NCBI RefSeq assembly: GCF_000787715.1
Contig: NZ_BBPI01000043.1
Location: forward strand, 1-64,000
Reading direction: 5' to 3'
Source of the DNA: Sphingomonas parapaucimobilis NBRC 15100
Lineage (GTDB): Bacteria; Pseudomonadota; Alphaproteobacteria; Sphingomonadales; Sphingomonadaceae
DNA: 64,000 bases
The notes under the pieces were generated by a model. It was not told the DNA's origin and did no database searches. It worked only from the letters and a program-made list of their open reading frames with translations. Every line of letters starts with the position of its first letter. Positions within the stretch are counted from its first letter, which is position 1. Shown here piece after piece: positions 55,725-64,000 of the stretch. The position numbers were made by a program, and so were the translations under genes.

Positions 55725-56063
55725 CTATGCCGCGTGTGGCGATCCGTCAACGCCCGAAACCGTGTTAAGGCCCGAAACCGGCGAAGTGACCAGGTCGCAG
55801 TAACAGGCGCGACCTTCGGCGGGCGGTCCGCGCCGGACGGGCAGCGACTCCACGCGCAACACGCGCACATTGCCAGCCTGCGCAAAGGTCAGGATGCTGC
55901 CGATCCGGACCGGCGCATGGGCGCGATCGATCGCGCGGCCGTCCATGCGGAAATGCCCGTCGCACGCCATCGCCTGCGCCCGCTCCCGCGACTTGGCGAT
56001 CCGCGCCCACCAGAGGAAACGGTCGAGCCGCATCGACTCAGGCGAAGGGGCGCGGGTGCTCAT
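55725..56063 (-). CDS. S4 domain RNA-binding protein (Hsp15-like)
   Basis: 112 residues from the ATG at 56063. The S4 domain is [32 protein letters not shown] (about residues 11-42), then a basic strand region ([27 protein letters not shown]). Hsp15-type proteins bind the 50S subunit carrying a free nascent chain. The C-terminal 25 residues look unstructured. It lies just ahead of fdxA (29-base gap) and after the SUV3-like helicase. Confidence 0.87.
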   Translation of the reverse strand: MSTRAPSPESMRLDRFLWWARIAKSRERAQAMACDGHFRMDGRAIDRAHAPVRIGSILTFAQAGNVRVLRVESLPVRRGPPAEGRACYCDLVTSPVSGLNTVSGVDGSPHAA

Positions 56064-56113
56064 AGGGCGGGACGGTCCTTTCTGTGAGAAAGTGAAGACA
56101 TGCGGTATCTCAT

Positions 56114-56274
56114 TTCTCCCCAAGCCATGCTTGGGGAGGGGGACCATCCGCAGGATGGTGGAGGGGCAGGGGCCTGGCGATGACCTTCGTGGCCTGGCGC
56201 GAGCCGCAGGGCATCGCCCCTCCACCACGCCCTGTAGGCGCGGTCCCCCTCCCCATCGGAGATGGGGAGGAATG
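56114..56274. repeat. Family B1 palindromic repeat
   Basis: CTCCCCAAGCCATGCTTGGGGAG, CCATCCGCAGGATGG, a GGGGCAGGGGC centre, GCCCCTCCACCACG, and CCCCCTCCCCATCGGAGATGGGGAGG. It occupies the 211-base gap between the helicase stop and the S4 gene. Confidence 0.78.
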
Positions 56275-58770
56275 TCATTGGGAAGGTCTGCCCCAGTCGG
56301 CGAGCGCGGCGAAGGCGTTGCCGGGGCTGGCCGCGACACGCGGGACGGGGCGGGCGGGGGGGCGGCCGCGCCAGACCCAGCGGGCGGGTTCATTCTCCCT
56401 ACCCCTTATCTTGCGAAAGCCCAGATCGCCCATCAGCCGGTCGAGCGTCGCCGCCTCCAGTCCGATCGAGGTCGCCAGCGAGGCATCGGGGGTGAACGGC
56501 CCACGCCCCTCGCGCGCGTCATGGGCGGCGCGCGCGATGCGTTCGACCAGGTCGATCCGCACCGCCTGTTCGCCCAGCGGCCGATAGCCCGAGGCGACAC
56601 CGCGCCCCGGCTCGTCGCGGCGCAGGATGGTGGCGCCGGGCCGGGCGAGGTCGGGCGTCTGGCCCCATAGCGCCATCAATGTACGCCGCCATGTTGCCGC
56701 ACCGGGCTTCAGCAATCGCGGATCGAACACATCCAGCGTGCCGATCGTGATCCCCATGCCCCGCAACCGCCGCCGCTCGTCGGGCGACAGGGCATCGATC
56801 ATCAGGCGTAGCGGCTGGCGCGGCGCGATGCCGCCCGCATCCTCCAGCGCGGCGGCGACGGCGCGGATCGCGGGCGACGCCTTGGCCTCGCGCGCCAGTG
56901 TCGCCAACCGGACCAGCGCGGGCACCTGCCGGTCGAGCGAGCGCGCCAGCCAGGCGTCCAGCCGGGCCTTCACCTGCTCACGCTGGACCGGGACCAGGCA
57001 ATCGAGATCGCGCTCCAGCCGCAGCACCGGCCGCCCCAGCGACGGCCCGGCCGTCAGCCGCGCCACGCCATGCCCGTCCCAGACCAGCCGGTCCTCCTGA
57101 AGCGTGAAAGCGTCCTGCCCGGCGGCGATCAGCGCCTCGGCCCGACGCGACCGCTCGGACCCCAGCCGCTTTTCCGCCGCCGCCAGCAACAGGCGCTTGT
57201 CGTTCGCCCGCGCGCCTGCCTCGACGGTGAAGCGAAAACCTTCCAGCCGCCCGATGGGGTGGTCCTCGACCAGCACCTCGCCTTCGGGGCCGATGGTGAC
57301 GGGCAGGGCGCCCGCATCGGCACCGATCCGGCGGATCAGCGCGGTGGTGCGCTTGTCGACGAAACGCTGGGTAAGGCTCGCGTGCAGGCCATCGGACAGC
57401 CGCTCCTCGATCTCGCGCGTCCGCTCGGCCCAGTGGCGCGGATCGGCCAGCCAGTCGGCGCGCTGCGCGATATAGGCCCAGCTGCGGATCGCGGAGAGGC
57501 GGCCCGCCAGCGTCTCGACATCGCCCGCCATGCTGTCCAGTCGCGCAATCTCGTCGGCGAACCATTGGTGCGGGACATGGCCCAGGCCCTCGGACAAATG
57601 GCCGAACACGCGCGAGACGAAGCGGGCATGGGGATCGATGCCTACTTTGCGGAAATCGGGAATGCCGCACGCCGCCCAGAGGCGCGCGACCATGGCGGGC
57701 CGCCGCACCCGGTCGCGGACCCAGGGTTCGTCGGCCAGCCGCTTGAGTACCTGCAGATCGGTGGCGAGCGGGGCGGCGCGCAGCACGCCGGGTGCGGGCT
57801 TGCGCTCCAGGCTGCCGATCAGCGCGTCGATGCTCGACAGGTCGGGATCGCCCTCGCGCCAATAGAGATGGTCGAGCCGGGGGAAGCGATGCTCCTCGAT
57901 CGCCAGAACCTCTTCGGGCAGGAACGAGTCCGGCCCTTCCTCGGCCAGCGCGCCGAACGTCCCGTCGCGGTGATGCCGCCCGGCGCGCCCGGCGATCTGC
58001 GCCATCTCGGCGACGGTCAGGCGGCGACGGCGACGCCCGTCGAACTTGTGCAGACCCGCAAAGGCGACATGCGCGACGTCCATGTTCAGGCCCATGCCAA
58101 TCGCATCGGTGGCGACGAGATAGTCGACCTCGCCCGCCTGGAACATCTCGACCTGCGCGTTGCGGGTGCGCGGGGACAGCGCGCCCATCACGACAGCGGC
58201 CCCGCCGCGCAGGCGGCGCAGCATCTCCGCCACCGCATAGACCTCCTCGGCCGAGAAGGCGACGATGGCGGAGCGCTTGGGCAGGCGACTGATCTTCCTG
58301 GCGCCCGCATAGGTCAGCGTCGAGAAACGGGGCCGGGCGATGATCTCGGCATCCGGCACCAGCGCCCGGATCATGGGTTTCAGCGCCTCGGATCCCAGGA
58401 TCATCGTCTCGTCCCGGCCGCGCCGGTGCAGCAACCGATCGGTAAAGACATGACCGCGCTCCAGGTCCGCACCCAGCTGCGCCTCGTCCAGCGCCATGAA
58501 GGCGACGTCGCGGTCGGGCATGGATTCGGCGGTGCAGAGGAACCAGCGGGCGTCGGGCGGCACGATCTTTTCCTCGCCCGTGACCAGCGCCACCTGGCCC
58601 GGCCCCTTCAGCGCCACGACCCGGTCATAGACCTCACGCGCCAGCAGGCGGAGGGGAAAGCCGATGATGCCGCTGCTATGCGCGCACATCCGCTCTATCG
58701 CGAGGTGCGTCTTGCCGGTGTTGGTCGGCCCGAGAACGGCCGTCACGGCGCCCGATACGCGGCTTGTCAT
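56275..58770 (-). CDS. SUV3-like ATP-dependent RNA/DNA helicase
   Basis: 831 residues from the ATG at 58770. Superfamily 2: Walker A GPTNTGKT at 14-21, the Ski2-like/SUV3-type box DEAQ at 95-98, motif VI QIAGRAGRHHRDGTFG near residue 270. The C-terminal half contains the SUV3-type extension (PLATDLQVLKRLADEPWV) and a basic, proline-rich tail. Bacterial relatives are the source of the mitochondrial degradosome helicase, so an RNA-decay role is plausible but unproven here. It is divergent from the M23 peptidase gene. Confidence 0.87.
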   Translation of the reverse strand: MTSRVSGAVTAVLGPTNTGKTHLAIERMCAHSSGIIGFPLRLLAREVYDRVVALKGPGQVALVTGEEKIVPPDARWFLCTAESMPDRDVAFMALDEAQLGADLERGHVFTDRLLHRRGRDETMILGSEALKPMIRALVPDAEIIARPRFSTLTYAGARKISRLPKRSAIVAFSAEEVYAVAEMLRRLRGGAAVVMGALSPRTRNAQVEMFQAGEVDYLVATDAIGMGLNMDVAHVAFAGLHKFDGRRRRRLTVAEMAQIAGRAGRHHRDGTFGALAEEGPDSFLPEEVLAIEEHRFPRLDHLYWREGDPDLSSIDALIGSLERKPAPGVLRAAPLATDLQVLKRLADEPWVRDRVRRPAMVARLWAACGIPDFRKVGIDPHARFVSRVFGHLSEGLGHVPHQWFADEIARLDSMAGDVETLAGRLSAIRSWAYIAQRADWLADPRHWAERTREIEERLSDGLHASLTQRFVDKRTTALIRRIGADAGALPVTIGPEGEVLVEDHPIGRLEGFRFTVEAGARANDKRLLLAAAEKRLGSERSRRAEALIAAGQDAFTLQEDRLVWDGHGVARLTAGPSLGRPVLRLERDLDCLVPVQREQVKARLDAWLARSLDRQVPALVRLATLAREAKASPAIRAVAAALEDAGGIAPRQPLRLMIDALSPDERRRLRGMGITIGTLDVFDPRLLKPGAATWRRTLMALWGQTPDLARPGATILRRDEPGRGVASGYRPLGEQAVRIDLVERIARAAHDAREGRGPFTPDASLATSIGLEAATLDRLMGDLGFRKIRGRENEPARWVWRGRPPARPVPRVAASPGNAFAALADWGRPSQ

Positions 58771-59003
58771 ACGCCCTACATCGGGCTTCGCACGCGCGGT
58801 TGCAACGGCATGGAGCAAGACGGGGAGCAAGATCGTCGCGCGCAGGCGGGATTTGGCCCGGTCCGGCCACGTCTTGCCGCAGCATCGGGGCGGCGGGGCG
58901 CAGCGGCTTTGACTTTGCGGGCGCTACCCCACACCGCAAAATCCTGTGCGCCGGGGGGATCGGCGACGCTGTTCGACGATTTCACGGAAACCCGACGCCT
59001 CTC

Positions 59004-60473
59004 ATGTTCCTTGCCACCGACGAAGCCCTGATCCTGTCCGGGGGAACCGCCACGCGGCCCATCGGCCGCATGGCCCCGCCGCCCATGGGACGCCTGGCGC
59101 GGTGGCGCATCGCCGCGCGCGAGATCGACTGGGTGCCCGATCTGGGGACGCAGATCGGCAGCCGCGACTGGTGGCGGGGTCTGGCGACGTGTTCGGCGCT
59201 CTGTGTCGCGACCATTGCGATGGCGCCGGGCTTTCACCGTCCGATCGCCGGGCAGGCGCCCGCTCCCCTGACCGGCGAGGCGCGCAGCCATGAGCGCGCG
59301 CAGGCCATCGCCCCGCTGGCGCTGGGCGCCGATAGCGGGCAGCGTCTGGCCGCCAATGAACTCGTCATGCATCTGGCCGAAGCACCTGAGCGGCCCGTGG
59401 TGGAATTGTCCGCCACCATCGGCTCGGGCGACCGTCTCGACCGCGTGCTGCAACGCGCCGGCGTATCCCGGGACCAGGCCCGCGCCGCCGCCGCCCTGAT
59501 CGCGCCGGTGACGGACGGCGAGGCGATCCCGTCGGGCACCCGTATCGCGCTGACCCTGGGACGGCGGCCAAGCCGATCGGTTGCACGGCCGCTGGAGACG
59601 ATGAAGCTGCGCGCGCGCTTCGACCTGGCGGTCACGCTGACCCGCACGCCGCAGGGATTCGACATGACCCAGGCGCCCATCGCGATCGATCGCACGCCGC
59701 TGCGTCTGCAAGGGCTGGCGGGATCGAGCCTGTACCGTTCGGTCCGCGCGGCGGGCGCCCCCGCCAAGGTGGTCGAGGCCTATATCAAGGCGCTGGCCGC
59801 GCGCATGTCGGTCGGCCGCGAGGTGAAGCGTTCGGACAGTTTCGACCTCATCATCGAACGCGAGCGTGCTGCGACCGGCGAGACCCGGCTTGGCAAGCTG
59901 CTGTTCGCCGGGCTCGACCATGGCGGGCGCAAGGTGCAGCTGGCGCGGCTGGCCGATGACGATGACGGCCAATGGTATGACGTGAACGGCCAGAGCGAGA
60001 AGCGCGGCGCGATGGGCATGCCGGTCGCGGGGCGCGTGACCTCGTCCTTTGGCAAGCGCGTCCATCCGATCCTGGGCTTGATGCGGATGCACAAGGGCAC
60101 CGATATCGGTGCGCCCTATGGCACGCCGATCCATGCGATGATGGACGGCGTGGTCAAATTCGCCGGACGATCGGGCGGATATGGCAATTTCGTTAAGCTC
60201 GCCCATGCGGGCGGCATTGCCAGCGGTTACGGCCATATGAGCCGTTTCGCCGTTCGCTCGGGCGCGCATGTGAAACAGGGGCAGGTGATCGGCTATGTCG
60301 GCTCGACCGGCATGTCGACCGGCCCGCATCTCCATTGGGAAGTGTGGAAGAACGGTGCGGTGGTGAATCCGCGCACGCTGAAGCTGGCGAGCATGGCGGT
60401 GTTGTCGGGGGCCAAGCTGCGGACGTTCCGGCGCGAGGTGCAGGCGCTGCTGGCGGTCCGGCCGGGGCGGTAA
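59004..60473 (+). CDS. M23 family peptidoglycan endopeptidase
   Basis: 489 residues from the ATG at 59004. One membrane segment near residues 64-78 (ATCSALCVATIAMAPG) makes it a bitopic or exported protein with about 60 cytoplasmic residues. A LysM/OapA-like part (VELSATIGSGDRLDRVLQRAGV) precedes the M23 domain: MHKGTDIGAPYGTPIHAMMDG, GNFVKLAHAGGIASGYGHMS and HLHWEVWKNG hold the metal ligands (H-x3-D, HxH). It likely cleaves peptide cross-links to allow wall growth. Confidence 0.9.
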   Translation: MFLATDEALILSGGTATRPIGRMAPPPMGRLARWRIAAREIDWVPDLGTQIGSRDWWRGLATCSALCVATIAMAPGFHRPIAGQAPAPLTGEARSHERAQAIAPLALGADSGQRLAANELVMHLAEAPERPVVELSATIGSGDRLDRVLQRAGVSRDQARAAAALIAPVTDGEAIPSGTRIALTLGRRPSRSVARPLETMKLRARFDLAVTLTRTPQGFDMTQAPIAIDRTPLRLQGLAGSSLYRSVRAAGAPAKVVEAYIKALAARMSVGREVKRSDSFDLIIERERAATGETRLGKLLFAGLDHGGRKVQLARLADDDDGQWYDVNGQSEKRGAMGMPVAGRVTSSFGKRVHPILGLMRMHKGTDIGAPYGTPIHAMMDGVVKFAGRSGGYGNFVKLAHAGGIASGYGHMSRFAVRSGAHVKQGQVIGYVGSTGMSTGPHLHWEVWKNGAVVNPRTLKLASMAVLSGAKLRTFRREVQALLAVRPGR

Positions 60474-60482
60474 CTCGTTTTC

Positions 60483-60577
60483 CTCCCTCCGTTCAGCCTG
60501 AGCGAAGTCGAAGGCCAAGGGATGACTTGGCCAAGGGCGGTACATGCACTTCGACTTCGCTCAGTGCGAACGGGGGT
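60483..60577. repeat. Family A inverted repeat pair
   Basis: CTGAGCGAAGTCGAAGG at about 60498 faces CTTCGACTTCGCTCAGTG at about 60548, separated by a short arm pair CCAAGG/CTTGG. It lies exactly between the convergent ends of the M23 and HerA-like genes. Confidence 0.8.
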
Positions 60578-60590
60578 TGGGGGATAACCC

Positions 60591-62243
60591 CTACTTCCCC
60601 GCCGCGCGCCAGCGGCCGACCGTCTCGGCCAGCACCCGGTTGCCGCCCGACGGGTTCGCCCAGAGCGCGGTGATCGTCATGTCGCTCGACGCGGGCCGTT
60701 TTTCCTCGGGCAGGTTGTCGAAGCTCGCGCGCATCGGGAAGCTTACGCCCTCGCCGCACAATATCGCCTCGCGGTTGCGCAGCGCCGAAATGGTGTCGAG
60801 CAGCCCGCGCCCGCCCTCCGGCATCGCCGAGCGGACCATCGCCTGATCGCGTTCGTTGTTTAGCCGCATGGCGATGATCGTGCCGCATTGCGACAGCACG
60901 CCCTCGGCCAGGTCGGACGGGCGCTGGGTGACGAGGCCCAGCGAGACGCCATATTTGCGCCCCTCCTTGGCGATGCGCGACAGGATGCGGCCGACCGCCG
61001 AATCCTGTTCGGCCTGCGCGGGGATGTAGCGATGCGCCTCTTCGCAGACCATCAGGACGGGGCGACGCTCGGCGGGATGGGTCCAGATCGCATGGTCGAA
61101 GATCATCCGCGCCAGCACGGCGACGACGCTGCTGGTCACGTCCGACGGCACGCCCGACACGTCGATGATCGAGATCGGCCGCCCGTCACCCGGCATCCGC
61201 AGGATGCGCGCGAGGAAGTCGGCCATCGTATCGGCGACCAGCATCCCCGAAAACATGAAGGCATAGCGGGGATCGGCCTTGATCTCCTCGATCTTGGACT
61301 TGATCCGCTGATAGGGGGCGATGTCGCCGACCCGCTCCAGCTTGCTCATCTCCTGGCCCAGCTGCGCGGTCAGGTCGGACAGCAGATAGGGGATCGGCGT
61401 GTCGACGGTGACGCGCGGCAGCTCGGCGGCGGCGCGGCTGCGCATCCGGGCGGCGAGCAGGCATTTCGCCAGGACATCGGCGTCGTGCTGGCGCTGCTCG
61501 CCGCTGGCCGACAACAGGATCTCGCAATGCTCGGCAAAGTTCATCAGCCAATAGGGCATGCGCAGATTGCCGACGTCATGGATGCTGCCGGTGTCGCGAA
61601 AGGCGCGGGCATATTCGCCATGCGGGTCGATCATGACGATATGGCCCAGCGGCGCGCGCTCGCAGATGCGGTGCAGGATCATCGCCGTCGCGGTGGACTT
61701 GCCGGTGCCGGTCGATCCCAGAATGGCGAAATGTCGCCCCAGCAGCGCATCGACCGCCAGTGTCGCGGGGACCGTGCGCGCGGGGTGGACGGTGCCGATC
61801 GTCACCGTCGTCTGGGCGCGGTTGAGGTGGATGCCCGCCAGCTCGTCATTGGTGATCGCATGGATCGTCGCGCCGGGCATGGGGTAGGAGGTGACACCGC
61901 GTCGAAAGCCGTGCAGCGCGCCCGTCTCGGGTTGGCGCATCCCTTCGCCCATCAGGTCGATCTCGGTCGTCAGCGCGGCGGCGTCGCTGGCGGGATCGAG
62001 CGCGAGCGAGCGGATCGTGCCGATGATCCAGCGGTCGCCGCGCTTGAGCTTGACCGGCATCGCCACCTGTCCGGCGGCGGCCAGCACCGGATCGGCGGCC
62101 TCCGCCAGCGCGGCCAGCGCCTGGCGGTCCAGCACGATCCGCCCCGATGACCCGGCTATGGCGAGCAGCCACCCGATGACCGGCGTGTCGATTGCGGCAT
62201 GAGGGTCGGCAGGCGGTAGGGAGGACATGAGACGCGCCGTCAT
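60591..62243 (-). CDS. HerA-like ATP-binding helicase/translocase
   Basis: 550 residues. An N-terminal HAS-barrel-like region is followed by a FtsK/HerA ATPase: Walker A GSTGTGKST at 176-184, DPHGEYARAF, Walker B VLMVCEEAHRY near 398, and the arginine-rich SRIAKEGRKYGVSLGLVTQRP sensor segment. HerA forms hexamers that move DNA and usually pairs with the nuclease NurA, which is not seen here. Some alphaproteobacterial members act alone. An 18-base palindrome lies 30 bases upstream of its start. Confidence 0.88.
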   Translation of the reverse strand: MTARLMSSLPPADPHAAIDTPVIGWLLAIAGSSGRIVLDRQALAALAEAADPVLAAAGQVAMPVKLKRGDRWIIGTIRSLALDPASDAAALTTEIDLMGEGMRQPETGALHGFRRGVTSYPMPGATIHAITNDELAGIHLNRAQTTVTIGTVHPARTVPATLAVDALLGRHFAILGSTGTGKSTATAMILHRICERAPLGHIVMIDPHGEYARAFRDTGSIHDVGNLRMPYWLMNFAEHCEILLSASGEQRQHDADVLAKCLLAARMRSRAAAELPRVTVDTPIPYLLSDLTAQLGQEMSKLERVGDIAPYQRIKSKIEEIKADPRYAFMFSGMLVADTMADFLARILRMPGDGRPISIIDVSGVPSDVTSSVVAVLARMIFDHAIWTHPAERRPVLMVCEEAHRYIPAQAEQDSAVGRILSRIAKEGRKYGVSLGLVTQRPSDLAEGVLSQCGTIIAMRLNNERDQAMVRSAMPEGGRGLLDTISALRNREAILCGEGVSFPMRASFDNLPEEKRPASSDMTITALWANPSGGNRVLAETVGRWRAAGK

Positions 62244-62272
62244 GTGGAATGGGAGGATGGCGACGCTAGAAT

Positions 62273-62290
62273 GGAAATCTTAAGATTTCC
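62273..62290. promoter_or_regulatory. 18-base perfect palindrome upstream of the HerA-like gene
   Basis: GGAAATCTTAAGATTTCC is a perfect AT-rich palindrome in a GC-rich genome, within the 53-base gap between the TIGR02186 gene and the HerA-like gene. It has no T-run and looks more like an operator than a terminator. Confidence 0.5.
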
Positions 62291-62296
62291 CGATCC

Positions 62297-63061
62297 TTAC
62301 ACCCGCCGCGCGATCCACCCTGCGGTCCAGCCGAGCAGGATCGACAGCGCCACCGCGGTCAGGCCATAGGGGATGGCCGCGCGGTCGGCGGCGCGCGCCA
62401 CGAAACGCTCGAACCCCGATTTACGGATGTCGATGTCGCGCACGGCGGCAGCCAGCACGCGGCCGTCGCGGATCAGGAAGGTCTCGGCGGTGAAGCGCCC
62501 GACCGGCACGCGCGCCGGGATGGTGACGCGGGCGCGGTAGAGCACATCGTCGGTGATTTCGACGGCGCGCGGCGCCTCGACATACAGGCCGCTGCGGCGG
62601 CGCTGGTCGACCAGCCCCTGCTGGAACCGCGCCTGGACATTGGCGGGCGCAGCGGAGGCGGGCGAGAGCTGCAGGCTGTCGAGCCCGAGTTCATAGATGG
62701 CGCGGGTGCGATCGTCGACGATCCGGGTAATCGGCCGGGACGAGGCGATGGCATAGAAGGACGGCGCCGACTGGTAGCGCAGCCGCCCGGCATTGACCCA
62801 GAGACCGGCGATCTTCTCCTTCTCGCGGATCAGGATCGACTGGGTCGGCCCCTTGACCACGACGACGATGTCGGTCGGCTTGTCATCCTGCGGCGGGCGG
62901 CCGCCGGGATAGAGGATCGCACCGAACAGCAGCAATTCCGCGCCGGTGAAGCTGTAGGCGATCTGGATATCGCGCTGCGACACGTCGGGGACCAGCACCG
63001 GCTTGGCCTGCGCCATCAGCAGCGGCGAGAACAACGCCAGCGTGACGGCCAGCCTTTTCAT
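62297..63061 (-). CDS. TIGR02186 family envelope protein
   Basis: 254 residues. A signal peptide ends LLMAQA; the mature domain (QIAYSFTGAELLLFGAILYPGG, IVVVVKGPTQSILIREKEKIAGLWVNA) is a beta-rich periplasmic part and the C-terminus has one membrane helix (GLTAVALSILLGWTAGWIA). The family is found almost only next to TSUP transporter genes. Its molecular role is unknown; it may help the transporter recognise or hand over a substrate. The ATG overlaps the TSUP stop. Confidence 0.88.
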   Translation of the reverse strand: MKRLAVTLALFSPLLMAQAKPVLVPDVSQRDIQIAYSFTGAELLLFGAILYPGGRPPQDDKPTDIVVVVKGPTQSILIREKEKIAGLWVNAGRLRYQSAPSFYAIASSRPITRIVDDRTRAIYELGLDSLQLSPASAAPANVQARFQQGLVDQRRRSGLYVEAPRAVEITDDVLYRARVTIPARVPVGRFTAETFLIRDGRVLAAAVRDIDIRKSGFERFVARAADRAAIPYGLTAVALSILLGWTAGWIARRV

Positions 63062-63972
63062 AGTGGCTGCACCGTGAAGATTTCCTCGGGCCGCCACACC
63101 AGGCCCAGCAGGATGCGCAGGCCGACCAGCAGCACGATGACCGCCAGCGCCAGGCGCAGATATTCGGGCTTGGCGTTGGTGGCGAGCTTCGCGCCCACCT
63201 GCGCCCCCGTCACCGATCCGACCAGAAGCAGTCCGGCCAGCACGATATCGACCGCCTTGGTGGTCGTGGCATGGACCATCGTCGCCGCGGCGGTGACGAA
63301 CAAGGTCTGGAACAGCGAGGTGCCGAGCACGACATTGGTCGCCATGCCCAGGATGTAGATCATCGCGGGCACGAGGATGAAGCCACCACCCACGCCCAGC
63401 AATATGGTCAGGATGCCGGTAAAGAAGCCCAGCATCAGCGGGGCGAGCGGCGAGATATACAGGCCCGAGGCATAGAAACGGGTGCGGAAGGGAAGGGCGG
63501 CGACCAGCGGATGATGCCGCCGCCGCGCCGCCTTTTGCGGCCGCCCGCGCCGCTGCGCCAGGATCGCGCCGGCCGCCTCGCGCGCCATGACCGATCCGAT
63601 CCATCCCAGCATCAGGACATAGACGATGGCGATGACCGTATCGATCTGTCCGCTCGCCTGGAGCAGGCGGAAGATCCACGCGCCCGCGAACGATCCGACC
63701 ACGCCGCCCGCGACCAGGACGCCGCCCATCTTCACATCGACCCCGCCGCGCCGCCAATGCGCGGACACGCCCGAGACGCTCGCCCCCGTCACCTGGCTGG
63801 CGGCCGAGGCGGCGGCGACGGTCGGCGGAATGCCATAGACGATCAGCAGCGGCGTGGTCAGGAAGCCGCCGCCGACCCCGAACATGCCCGACAACAGGCC
63901 CACACCCGCCCCCAGCGCGATGATGACGAGCGCATTGACCGACAGGTTGGCGATCGGAAGATACAGGTCCAC
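63058..63972 (-). CDS. TSUP family transporter (sulfite exporter TauE/SafE-like)
   Basis: 304 residues with about eight membrane helices. The two pseudo-repeats start GVGLLSGMFGVGGGFLTTPLL and GILTILLGVGGGFILVPAMIYILGM, the TSUP signature of GVGGGF motifs. A basic cytoplasmic loop (RRGRPQKAARRRHHP) lies in the middle. Members export sulfite, sulfoacetate or related organosulfur anions; the substrate here is not certain. It forms a two-gene unit with TIGR02186. Confidence 0.9.
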   Translation of the reverse strand: MDLYLPIANLSVNALVIIALGAGVGLLSGMFGVGGGFLTTPLLIVYGIPPTVAAASAASQVTGASVSGVSAHWRRGGVDVKMGGVLVAGGVVGSFAGAWIFRLLQASGQIDTVIAIVYVLMLGWIGSVMAREAAGAILAQRRGRPQKAARRRHHPLVAALPFRTRFYASGLYISPLAPLMLGFFTGILTILLGVGGGFILVPAMIYILGMATNVVLGTSLFQTLFVTAAATMVHATTTKAVDIVLAGLLLVGSVTGAQVGAKLATNAKPEYLRLALAVIVLLVGLRILLGLVWRPEEIFTVQPL

Positions 63973-64000
63973 GGCCGCGTTATAGACGCGCCCGCCTTTC

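Overview
The window is GC-rich (about two thirds G+C) chromosomal DNA from an alphaproteobacterium, most likely Sphingomonas or a close relative. The evidence is a class I lysyl-tRNA synthetase, an SUV3-type helicase beside an S4 protein, fdxA and carD, the hemE/origin/ppsR order, clustered GANTC (CcrM) sites at the origin, and LexA boxes of the alphaproteobacterial GTTC-N7-GTTC type. Gene packing is tight, with many 4-base ATGA overlaps. I see no insertion sequence, prophage, plasmid or CRISPR array.

Layout. 0-2.3 kb: SOS mutagenesis genes imuA-imuB behind a LexA box; the usual third partner, dnaE2, would lie off the left edge. 2.4-11 kb: tRNA-Gly(GCC), a DUF4268 nuclease-like protein, GNAT, SDR, a DsbA-family protein, msrB, an OprB porin, LolA, xthA and ribA. 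11-15.6 kb: the DUF3576 lipoprotein-leuS-lptE-holA operon. 15.8-19 kb: a small outer-membrane protein, a protein with two TonB-C-like repeats, a ThiE/TenI-like protein, a YggS protein and a HAD phosphatase. 19.2-25 kb: the segregation and tRNA-modification block mnmE-mnmG-rsmG-parA-parB with parS sites. 25-36 kb: dienelactone hydrolase, lysS, a DinG-like helicase, a SixA-like phosphatase, DUF177 (YceD), a cytochrome bc1 chaperone, bamE, rho, hemJ and hemE.

36.24-36.58 kb is the probable replication origin. It holds an AT-rich segment, three good DnaA boxes and eleven GANTC sites, and transcription diverges from it: hemE, hemJ and rho run left; ppsR, maf, aroE, coaE, dnaQ, hpf and ptsN run right. 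Three parS sites lie 9-16 kb to the left, so the window holds both the replication start and the ParABS anchor. Further perfect DnaA boxes occur in aroE, in coaE (two) and beside one parS.

42-52 kb: a cell-wall hydrolase, mmcB behind a second LexA box, then a glycan-degradation locus: GH30 facing away from GH2 beta-galactosidase, GH51 arabinofuranosidase and GH43. Together these fit breakdown of arabinogalactan-type plant polysaccharide outside the cytoplasm. 52-64 kb: an alpha/beta hydrolase, two GIN-domain (DUF2807) genes of which one is broken by an in-frame amber codon, carD, fdxA, the S4 protein, the SUV3-like helicase, an M23 peptidase, a HerA-like ATPase, and a TSUP transporter with its TIGR02186 partner.

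Intergenic DNA is rich in two families of GC-rich palindromic repeats. Family A contains the core CTGAGCGAAGTCGAAGG and sits mainly between convergent genes. Family B is built of CCCCTCCC/GGGAGGGG hairpins. The points most worth a second look are the origin architecture, the DnaA boxes outside it, the amber-interrupted GIN gene, the ribA protein with a degenerate RibB-like domain, and the glycan locus.
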